64,000 bases of DNA from Climacteris rufus (taxonomy: Eukaryota > Chordata > Aves > Passeriformes > Climacteridae). The DNA lies in NCBI GenBank assembly GCA_013398175.1, contig VZRZ01008561.1, positions 228,442 to 292,441 of the forward strand, read 5' to 3'. Below, in pieces: positions 54,513 through 64,000 of this stretch. A program made the translations under genes and the position numbers. The notes under the pieces are model-generated. The model did not search any database, was not told where the DNA came from, and saw only the letters and a program-made list of their open reading frames with translations. Every line of letters starts with the position of its first letter. The stretch's first letter is position 1.

Positions 54513-57500
54513 ATCTTCACCACCAGCCACTGGCTCTGACAGGTCAGCACTGAGTTTTCACTGGCATGGAAATGCTTTCTTTACACTTCTTGTACCAAAC
54601 TGCCTGCCACTTTTCCTGCTATTTGGAGCTGAAACAACACAGAAGGTATGTAAGAAAATTCATTCTACAGCAGCACATTCATGGTCATAATGTTCATAAA
54701 CAGCCACAGATGCCCAGGCCAAATATCAGCACTGTTAGTTATTGGCATTACATACAGCACCACCGAGAGCTTGAGATATCAAACGTGTCTGTGCTGAATG
54801 TTATATAAAAATAGAACAGATAGGTCAGACCCTGTCCCAGAGACCCAATGACCTAGGCTAAAACCAAGATATAGATAAAAAGCAGCAGCAAAAAAGGCAG
54901 GCTGACCAGAATGGAGCCATGCCAAAGGAGATACTGTCAACTCACCATACATGGCAATCCTGGATGGGCACATCTAAGAATCCTGCTAAAGCCAGGAAGC
55001 TGGAAAAGCGTCAACCACAACACAGCACAAGCAAAGACCCAGACATTCCCTGTTCTCTGAATTCCCACTGAAACCACTAATGGATATGGTGTAAAAATCC
55101 TCCATTACTGAAACAAGCAGCAGTAAGCAGCAGCCCACATCAGAACCACCACATCCATCAAACCACACAGAAACAACCCCTAACTAAAGGAGCCACAATG
55201 TCCATCACGATCTTGACTTCAAGATTCCTCTTCTAAGTGCTGGTTTGTTTAAATAGCACAATTTGAGACATACAAAACAGATGGGGACCGAGAGTCCCAC
55301 ATTAATCAACTTCGAACCGGTGAGACCATCCCAGCTGATAAACGAGGCAACATAGTTTTAAAAAATAACAGTATAACATTTAACACATCTGCTAAATAAT
55401 AGAGCTTGCTTTGACCAGTTAGTGCAACAAGGTGCTACAAACCAATCTTGTGACTGCAGAAAATTTCTGATAATTAAACCTAGTTTGAAATGGGTGAAGC
55501 AAGTGAGGGCAGAGTTGAGGATGTCTGGGCACATACCTTCATCTTGCAATTTCCTAACTTTTTTTTATATTCTGAAAAGGCTCACATCACTGCAGGTAAC
55601 TGGATCTGCAATCAAATGTATTTTTCTCAGTGCTGTTTAAACTCTGCAGTCATCACCAATTATCTTCTGGGTACTGTAATAGCTGATGAACTAACATCCA
55701 ATATATATTCTTTCTCTTCTTTCCTCCAACCCAGAAGCTGAGGATCTTATTCTGCTTGTGTGTTCATTAACTGTCTTTAAACATCACACAAAACATTGCT
55801 ATACATTCAGAAAAAGGACCTTCAGTTGAACATAACTTGGAGCAGAATATTACGAGGTTTGTGATGATCCTTATCTCTCAGGGTTGCACAATTTATGCAA
55901 AACTGGACCCTCAGAGAGCAGAGCTTCATCTCCTTGCAGAAAGTTCCTATGGCTTTTGGCACAAAGTTTTAAGCTATCTTCCTGCTACCTGAGGCAATTA
56001 AGGGAGCACACTAACAAGAGAACAGAAGACCTCAAAACTTTATCTGTGTTTCCAACAGAAGAAGCCAGCAAAAACACACAGCAGAGATAGGATGTGTTGG
56101 TGCTCCCCTCACCTGCAGGCTCCCTACACAAGTATGTCACTGCTGTTGTCAAGCCAAGACACAGTGAATGTCAAGGCCAAGACCAGGACTCTCCCCATGA
56201 AGAGGTGCTGGACCTGTTAAACTGGCAGAGATTACAGAAACACCACAAGAAATTTTATCACCAGGAGAAAGTCAAGAGCACTTCAAACTCTCTCACTCAG
56301 CTGACCACCAGTGGACAGCACGGCAGCAGCTGGCTCTTCACCTCCTTCCACCTACTCTTGGGCACTGCTGGAGCTCAGAGAGCTGTTCCTCGTCAATGAG
56401 CCAACAACTTTAATGAACTTTGCTCCCTGGCAGCAGCTGGGTGCAAAATACTGAACAGATCTATGGACCATCTTCACGCCGTGACCACCTGAGCCTGGGC
56501 TGCCTGGCCAGGTCACCTACTGCAAGGTAGTGTGGGGCTCCAAGACTGATGGGAGCAAGCAACCTCATCATTTTTCCCATGGTATCAGTCCCTTCTAAGA
56601 AGTCAGATGTGACTTCAAGCTCCTTCTTCTGGGGCCACTGTGGAAGGAGGGCAGGAGGCTCTGTGCAGACCTGCTCTGCCAGCCAAGCTTCCAGTGAAAC
56701 TGCGGCCGCGGGAGTTCAGCCTGAACGCTTGGCTGCTTCTAACAGGCACTGAAATCCCTGGGTATCTTCAAATAAAATATTAATGTTGTAAGCAGTATTT
56801 CATGGGTCTATAGGTTTTGTCACACCTCAGGGAAGCCTTAAACAGATTTAGCCCTGATTTTTCAAGAGAGCATGGATCCCACAGGCCAGCCCATCCCTGA
56901 TGGTATCTCGTACTTTCATGAGCCTGAGCCTTCTGCTGACACAGTGGAGACAACATTTTTACCTGCTCAGCATCCAGACTTTCTAAGCAAACAGGATACA
57001 GGTATTTATCACTATGAATATTAGCATTCCTAATATTATTAGAAGGAGGTGAAATACATTAGCAAGAACAACTGTAAGCTCCCCCTGTCCTAGTGGATCA
57101 GGACAGGTGACTGAAGCTTGTTGGATCCCTGCCATACAATCCCCTACCATACTGCTGCAATCCATGAGGCGGTGTTAATTAACAGAGGGATGTGCAGAAT
57201 TTAAATCCTATTTATTGTAATTTGTCTCACAAAAGACACTAGAAGTTATTAGAAATATCCTGCAAAATAAGGTACTTGCTTAAAGTCTCTCAGGTCATCA
57301 AGATTTGTAAGGAAAGCAGGGAAAGTGGCACCAACAGAGGGTACCAAAGGCTGAACCCCCAGGAAATAACAATGTTGTGCCTTATGCTAATGGCAACATC
57401 TTGAGCTCTGAACAGGCTACAACCTCTCTCAAAAATAATTATACCTAAATTAGCATCTGATAACCTGTAGATTGTACTTGACACACTTATCCTTAAAATT

Positions 57501-60454
57501 AAAATTATAAAATCACTGCAAACTTCCCTTTTTCTCCTCCATATGAAGAATGGCCATTGACTGTGCTATGAAAGATGAAAAACCAGTACTCAATGCTTAC
57601 CTGTCACAGTGAAACAGGAGCTAAGGAAAGTCTTATTTCCAGACCTTCAATATTTGCATTTGAAACATACAATTGCTTGCTGAGAAGTTTTAAAAGCTTT
57701 TTTCCTGTCTGGTTGTGTTGGTTGCAGCCACCAGAGCTCCCCCTTAAAGAGTAACCCACACAAGTCATCACTGCCATTTCTGACCATGTCAAGCACATTT
57801 CTGTGAGGCTCTGAGGGTCCACCTGACATTACAGCTCTGCTATTCTACACTGTGAACAACTGTATGAAAGGCAGTGGCTGCCCCAACACATTTGCAGATG
57901 AAAGAGACAAGCAGAAGAGCAGAAGAGAGGAGAGAAAAATGGCTTGTTGAGCAGCCACATCCCACCCATGGCCAAACACTGGGAACCCCACCATCTTTTC
58001 AAGATGTTTGTAAGAAGCAGAACTGGTGAGTCTTCATGCTAACAACCCAAAATAAGGAAAACTTTTCAAGACAAATTTCCGCTCTGAACCTGGTTATCTT
58101 AATCACATTTATTTACTCTTCATGTGTATTCAGGAAAGCTGGGCCTCCTTCCATCTTTTTCTACAAACAGAGACCTGAAGTTCAGCTTTTCAGTTTTGCC
58201 TCAGTTACCACAAAAATAGAGACATGCTGGTGGGAAGAATCCTCTGGGGTCTCCAGTCCAACCTCCCAGCTTGTAAACAAGGCTGATAATTTCCCTTTGT
58301 AACACCAAACACATGTACATTTTTGTTAGTATTTTTATATAATCTAATAGCAGCCTTTTTAGCAGTTAAGAAAAGTGTAAAGATTTGCTTACCCTCAAAA
58401 GTTAACTAAGAAGAACCAGAACCAGACATGAGGTATCTGCAAATCCAAGAATCAGCAAGTCACACAGCAAACATGGTATTCCAAAACCCCTGAGCAGCAT
58501 CCCAGTTGCCTGTGCCACAGCATGAAGCTCTTGGCCTTTGCTCCCCGCAGGACAACTTCTTGGAAAATGTATTTCAGACTTTCCTACTCTTATGAAGGAG
58601 GACCAAAACTAAACAACCCATTATTATTATTTTAAAAGGGCTGGGAACATTGCTAAATATTTCCAAAAGGATGTATGGTAACTTTTTGCTCTGTATGTTA
58701 AACTACAGGCCATTGCACTGACAGCTGTGAGTACCTATTTACAACCCCAGCTGAAGCATAAAGGAGTTTTAGTACATCACATCCAGAGACTGCAAGGACA
58801 AGCTGCAAGGACACAGCACCTGGTTCAAAGATGTCTACATAAAGCCACCTTTTCTAAACCTACAGAGGCAGTAACACCCCCCAGCCTCCTGCACATGTTC
58901 CTTGCACAGCCAGCGTGTCCCTTCCACTTGTGCACCCAGGGCTCGCTCCCTTCCTGGGCAGGGGACTGCACAAGGCAATGCAATGCATTTTATTTCGGCT
59001 GTGATTTTGCTCAGCCAACATTTTGAAGATGAGATGGTTGCAGTATGATCAAATCTAGGCCTCAAAATACAAAGTATTGATCAAGAGTTGCAAGTGGCTG
59101 CTTTTTTAAAAAAACAATACTCCTAAATGTGATTTTTCTTCTCCTTTTTAAGTTGTTGGGAATAGCTCTCCAACAGCTGAGATCTATACAGGACCCCACA
59201 GGATGCTACTCCTGCAGCACTGGTGAAAACATATAAAGTTTTAGTTGTCCTGACAGGGAGGAAAAAAATGAGTCAAGAAACCTCTTAAATCCAGCTGTTG
59301 GGAAATTCAGGAAAGGTACAAAATTACCCAAGACAAAAGGCATGAGGTGCATTAGCAGCAGCAGAGAGCCTGTCCCATGCCTGCTTGAGAATGACTTGGA
59401 ACCTGTAAGATTTGCTCCCTTGCAAAAATCCCCTGAAACAGAAGAACTTAAAGACTGGTACTAGTATGCTGGCTCCTACCAGTGCAAGGAGTCAGGATGC
59501 TGCATCCACACCAAAGGCATTACTGGCCTGACATATCCCTTAACCAGCTCCACCCCAGCAGTAAAGCCAAAGCACAGATGAGGCAGCCAACCAGCAGGTA
59601 CCCATGGAAGCCAGGCAGCACAGAGCAGTGGTCCCAAGAAAACCAGAGAGAAGCAAACTGGACTGTCCAGCTGGATGGAGGGAAGACAGTGATGGGTGGT
59701 TGGGAGTTCCACACCTGAGTTTTCCACCTTAAAATCCATGCATTGGTCCACTTCAAAGTCTGGGAGCTTCCAACACAACCCACATTGTGCTGAAGGTCTC
59801 TACAAGCTGCTTAAGAAACTACAGGATGGGATGTGGTCTTCCCACCCAGCCCTGCTGTGCACCTGCCTCTAAGGAAACAGCCTACAGCTCTGGGTACTGT
59901 TCTTGTAGTAGGAACCTCCTGTCCCCAATACAGGAGTTTTCTTTATATTTCTCTGACATTCATTCTTACCTCTGGGTCCTGTGCCTGGACAAGCCCTCAG
60001 CTTATAGATGAGAACCCCAGTGATGTACATTTCTCCCCTGGGGAAGCTCTTAAAGTCCTGCTGCTCGTGGCCAGGTACATGATCTGGCACTGAGTATTCC
60101 TGAACCAGACGTGCAAAAGAGGTGGCCAAAGGCTGATTTCCAAAATATCTCATGGCAAAGACACTGCTGTGCAACGACACTCTTCCATGCAAACACACAG
60201 TCCTCCCAAGTATTCCTTGTCTGAGTGCTCCACACATCCCAGCTCAGCTCAGCCCAGCCCCACCAGCACAGGTGGGCTCCCAATGTCTGCACAACCCAAC
60301 CTCACAGTGGCAGGCACGCTCAAACCTCCCCCCTCTTCTTAAGGAACTTTGTAATGAGCTGATCAGCAGGAACCTACCCAGTAATTTTTATAGAAAGCTT
60401 CTTCTATTGCTTCTTCTGACTCACGTTTTAAGGCAGAAATGACAGAAACTGCCC
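54513..60454. other. Unique non-coding sequence with one old CR1 stub
   Basis: No exon or RNA gene was recognised. A CpG-retaining block lies at 55283-55344, and a small NotI-type GCGGCCGC word sits at 56702-56709. An open frame at 56094-56399 has a plausible-looking acidic/basic composition but no family feature and no supporting splice signals. Confidence 0.5.
58227..58287 (-). mobile_element. Old CR1 3'-end stub, antisense
   Basis: 'ggtgggaagaatcctctggg' then 'gtctccagtccaacctccca' and 'aaacaaggctga' is the reverse complement of a CR1 terminus of the 'ggttggaagggacctctgga...tcaagtccaaccccc...aaacagggctaa' type. About 60 bases remain, and the terminal octamer repeats are lost. The degree of change points to an old insertion. 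Confidence 0.6.
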
Positions 60455-60602
60455 CTTCTCTCAGCAATTTGTTTCAGCAGCTAATCACTCTTGCCTTTAA
60501 AGACCCAAGCTGTAATTTTTAATTTGTATTATTTACCAAGCACTGGTTCTAGCTGTGCCTGTCACTGCTGCATTCAAGAGCCCTTTTCTGCACTATGCCA
60601 GC
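60455..60602 (-). mobile_element. Ancient CR1/L3-group LINE remnant, antisense
   Basis: The + strand reads 'tttgtttcagcagctaatca', 'ctcttgcctttaaagaccca', 'tttttaatttgtatt', 'ggttctagctgtgcctgtca' and 'tgcattcaagagcccttttc'. It follows the order of a conserved amniote LINE segment ('cagcagctaatcactcttgc...gttaaaaatttg...ctaatttgaatttg...attggttcttgttatgcctt...agattgaagagccctt') that lies near the end of the reverse-transcriptase gene of CR1/L3-like elements. It is heavily decayed and non-coding. The consensus was recalled, not searched. Confidence 0.6.
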
Positions 60603-63600
60603 AGTAATTCACAGATTATATTTCCTCTGAGGTGATTGGAGATTTAACCATAGTATCTGCTGACAAATAAAAGATGCCAAGAGAAGTGAAGATGTGACAG
60701 CACAGGCATCAGAGGGAGTGGGACAAACCTGCCAGGAAAACCTGGCCTCAGTTTGTATGATACAGCTCCACACTGATATTCACATCCGTGCCTTCAATTC
60801 ACATAATGATTTATACCATCCGGGGATGCATTAAAAGGCATTTAGACCATATACATCTGGATGTTTTGGATCATACACATCCAGACCATTCCAATGCCCA
60901 GCCAGTCCCGGTTTGTGCCATTCTGCAGCCTGCTGTGTTCAGCTGAGCAGAGCTGATGCTCCAGGTAACCATCTCACTGCTTTTTATCTGTCACCCTTGG
61001 AGAGACAGGGGAAAAAACACCACCAGCAAGCCCTGTTCTGAACGATCTCCGGCCAAAGAGAGAGACAACTGAGGAAGAACATTGCTTTCTTGCAACACTG
61101 GGCACTCCAAAAAAGGCTGTCCTCCACTGAACTGCACCCACAAGGCAAGCAAATGGCAGGCACTGCACCTCCAGGTGTAAGAAAGCTACAGGCAGGCACA
61201 CAGCAGTGCTGCTTGCCAGGGCACTGAGCACTTTGCTATGTAAGACAGACAATCTCAGGAACAGATGCAGCTGTGATGAGGGAACACGTGCCCCATACAC
61301 AGTGCTAATGAGTCCAATAAACAGATTATGATTTGATTCCATCCTTACTCTTCATAAATCTCACCAGGTTATGCAGGTGTTCGGTACTAAAGCTACCCGC
61401 CAGCAAGGAGACAGAGAACAAGCTGTGCTTCAAAATCAGCTAAGTATTCCCTTGCTGCAAAAAAACAAAAGCTTCCTGACCAGGTATGCATTTTCCTCTC
61501 TGCTAGCTCAGTTTGCAGTCATGCACCCCTCTTGGCTCACAAAAGAGGACATCACACTGCACCATCATCCCCCTGGGCAGCAGTGACGGGTCAGGGTGAT
61601 GTGCCCACCATCCCAGCATCTGCAGCAGTGATGCCCTGAGAGCAGCACAGAGGCTCTACCGAGGTTCAACTCACCCATCTGTACTGCTGAACTGCTTGGC
61701 ACACAGATGCAGTGCACTGCACCACAAGCCTTCGCTAAATTCATCTACTGGGAGCAAAGCACAAACACAAACCCCCCCAGTAATCCTGCAAGCAACAGAA
61801 GCACCTCCCATGCCACAAAAACCAATTTCACATGGTTTGCCAGCATTATTGTCTGCATAGACCAATGGGGAAAAAAATACTGTTTTTAAGCTGTCACACT
61901 TGTAAGCACGACCTTGCAATTCCAGTAGAGCTGCACCAGCACAAATTACTGAAAAAGCCTGAAGAAAGAGGCCCATAGAAAAAGTGATACTGCAATAATG
62001 CACTGAACACATTCAGCTAAACAAACAGAAGATGCACCAATTCCCTACAAGTGTTTTGATATCCTTCTCTTTCCCCTAGCCTTGCTCCATAACATCAGCT
62101 TTCCCTGACAGCAATTCCACATAAAAGAGTTAATGGAATATCTACAGCCAGGAAGCATAAGCTGCCTTTGTAAAGCATTCTGATTAAAAACAGGAAGATA
62201 CGGTTCAGATCTCGCAAAGAATTAAGCATAAACTCCAATTTTAGAAGATACAAGTCCTTAATGAAACAAAAAACTGGGCTTTGGTCAGGCAGGGGCACAG
62301 AGAGGAGAGCACACAGAGCCGCAGCACCCTGCTGCCGTCAGGACACACAACTCACCACTGCCTCTGAAATCCGTCAGCTCTAGCCAAAGTTATCCTCCAA
62401 GCGTGCACATTCGCCCAAAATATTTCAATTTACAAACCAATTCGAAAGCATGATTCCTTTCTGCAACACATGGGCCCTTCGACGGCGGCTGCCCCGAGCC
62501 CTTCCTTATTTTCACTGCTGCAGAGGGCTCTGACGTAGCCTGGACATCAGCGTGCAGATGGAAACGATGCCAAATCCTCCGGGCTGTGCAGAGGCAGCGA
62601 GCTGGCACTGCTCTTGCTGTCCCTGTGCAGGCAGACCGGCATACCCTCTCTCCCAGGGATGGGAGACAGGCATGCACAGAGCATTTTACTCCAAACAGAT
62701 ATAGAGGCATTCCCACCGGCTGACAACTTGCACCTGTATCACTAATTACCTTAATATAACTTAAAAGGCACACAGAAGACCAATCAGAATCATAACAATT
62801 CTAAGCTAGCTGTAAGCCGTACTCCTGACTTAATGCCATGAGAGACAGAAGAGAGTGGGAGCAAGAATAAAGTTAGAGATGCATTGCTAAAATGATGCAC
62901 AGTGAACGACTTGAACCTCCCTGGGCTGCAAGCTGGCATTTATCAAGAGATATGCAGCTCCAAGCACAAAAGAGCATCTTACCGCCCCACGTGCTTGGAA
63001 AACACACATATTCGTAAAATAATTTTTAAAATCAAAATCGAAAGGAAATTGGATGTTTATGACATGACTAAATATCAGACTGTATCCTTATTTATTAGAG
63101 ATGATTTCAGAGCTACATTTTTTTAATAACCTCACATTTTACAAGAATGTATATAAGTACTCTTGAAATAATCCACACCAGTGGATTGCAGTTGGTGCAA
63201 ACTGGCATTAGTGAGATTGAATTTCTGCTCGATGAAGAAATAAACACTCCCATCTCACACAGCTGTAACATATGTACTGTGTTCTTTGTATTTAGCAATG
63301 GCTAACCTATTCTAATAGACCATCAGAAAAGCTCTTTTGTTCCAAATCAATGACTTCAATAACGCAAATTTTTTTACATATTGGTAAAGAGGAACTAGTG
63401 TGGGGCTCATGACTCACTGAGTCTGATCAGATACGTGGCCAGGACAACATGCCTAAACTTGTCAACAAGGATGGGATTAAAAAGATCCCACTGAAGGCCT
63501 GCAGCATCTCTCAGATTCAATTCTTGGTTCTGCTGGGATTTCTCTGCACGATTATTTTAAGATGCAGTCACCAACAGTTTAACAGACTGAGATCCAAGTC

Positions 63601-63731
63601 CTAAAGCACCCTCTCAATGGAAGCACTTCAGTATTATTTAGGTATAAAAACAAAATGAGGCCTATTAAAATACTCAAAAACCCCAAACAACTTTTTTAAG
63701 CAAAAGACGGCCTAAAAAATCCTTTGTAAAA
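60603..63731. other. Unique non-coding sequence next to the right-edge CpG island
   Basis: No exon or named repeat was recognised. A modest CpG cluster at 62480-62639 is listed separately. The open frames present, such as 62390-62773 on the - strand, have no recognisable domain. Confidence 0.5.
62480..62639. promoter_or_regulatory. Weak CpG cluster, possible regulatory patch
   Basis: Ten CpGs fall in about 160 bases, more than the local background, and include a CRE-like half site 'tgacgtag' at 62531-62538. It lies about 1.1 kb from the right-edge CpG island, so it may be a promoter-proximal element of the same gene. No core promoter motif is visible. Confidence 0.3.
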
Positions 63732-64000
63732 ACGGTCCGTGCATCATCCAAAGAATCTTCCCGGTCTATTCCTCCGGCCCTCCTGACACCCATCCCAGAA
63801 TCAGGCTGACCGCACTGAGGGCGGCCGAGCGCTGCGGGTGGAGGGTGAACTGACCCCGCACCCGGCGGCAGCGAGGGCAGGGCAGGCAGAGCGGGCAGCA
63901 CGGGCAGCAGGCCGGCTCCGCGCCCCGGCCTGCGCACCGCGCATTTTCCGCCTTTCCCGGCTCGTCCGGCCCCCGGGGAGAGAGGAGACCCCCGAGGGGA
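63732..64000. promoter_or_regulatory. CpG island, truncated by the right edge (probable gene 5' end)
   Basis: Twenty-eight CpGs occur in 269 bases, with G+C rising steeply toward the edge: the last 200 bases are dominated by CCGG, GCGC and GCGG words. This is the strongest CpG-island signal in the window and is typical of a housekeeping or developmental vertebrate promoter. On the - strand an ATG at 63944 opens a 46-codon Ala/Arg/Ser-rich frame ending in TGA; no clear GTAAG/GTGAG donor is visible in either direction. Direction cannot be fixed from what is present. Leftward transcription would make the rest of the window a long first intron; rightward would put the gene outside it. Confidence 0.75.

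Noticed and set aside
55262..55345. tRNA-like B-box (GGTTCGAA) on the - strand
   Set aside because: No A-box, no acceptor-stem pairing and no cloverleaf could be built around it.
57590..57660. Perfect CAG|GTAAG donor on the - strand near 57602
   Set aside because: The frames leading into it are closed by stops within a short distance, and no acceptor with an open frame is visible. A word of this length is expected about once per strand by chance.
59190..59230. Another possible old CR1 patch ('ggaccccacaggatgctact')
   Set aside because: A single short resemblance without collinear flanks.

Overview
This window looks like bird nuclear DNA that is almost entirely non-coding: introns of one or more long genes, or intergenic sequence. 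The organism call rests on the repeats. At least five CR1 (chicken repeat 1) retrotransposon 3' ends are recognisable, at 16521-16675, 18086-18190, 36131-36270, 41301-41622 and 54301-54512. A sixth old one lies at 58227-58287. No mammalian L1, Alu or B1 sequence was seen. Repeat density is low, and a hand count of ten evenly spaced 60-base rows gives about 43% G+C. Beneath the young CR1 copies lie much older remnants shared by amniotes: a roughly 700-base antisense piece of a CR1/L3-type reverse-transcriptase gene (14296-15003), the end of a related element (60455-60602), and two weak MIR-like (CORE-SINE) patches. The species cannot be named from this sequence.

No complete protein-coding gene, rRNA or tRNA could be supported. 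Long open frames exist (the largest is 208 codons at 3339-3965), but none shows a recognisable domain, and their number fits chance in 64 kb with this composition. I therefore list none of them as genes.

Two places look like gene starts. The last 270 bases (63732-64000) are a CpG island that runs off the right edge, probably the promoter or first exon of a gene at or beyond that edge. The second is at 37408-37749: a CpG-rich stretch with a CCAAT box, an E-box, a strong TATA box and no ATG between the expected start site and 37692. That ATG is in good context and is followed 58 bases later by a consensus splice donor, all on the + strand. I treat this as a candidate promoter plus first exon. 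A third, smaller CpG cluster (46967-47121) and a weaker one (62480-62639) may be regulatory.

Layout: 1-14295 is unique sequence with simple repeats and one 28-base N gap. 14296-18200 is the most repeat-rich part. 18201-36130 is mostly unique, with a perfect 3 x 77 bp tandem repeat at 24062-24292. 36131-47121 holds two CR1 copies, the candidate promoter and the second CpG cluster. 47122-63731 is unique sequence with a few old repeats. The + strand carries more A than T in the sampled rows, which weakly suggests that transcription, if any spans the window, runs on the - strand, leftward from the right-edge island. I found no convincing undescribed biological system; the best leads are the 37.5 kb promoter candidate and the 77 bp repeat.
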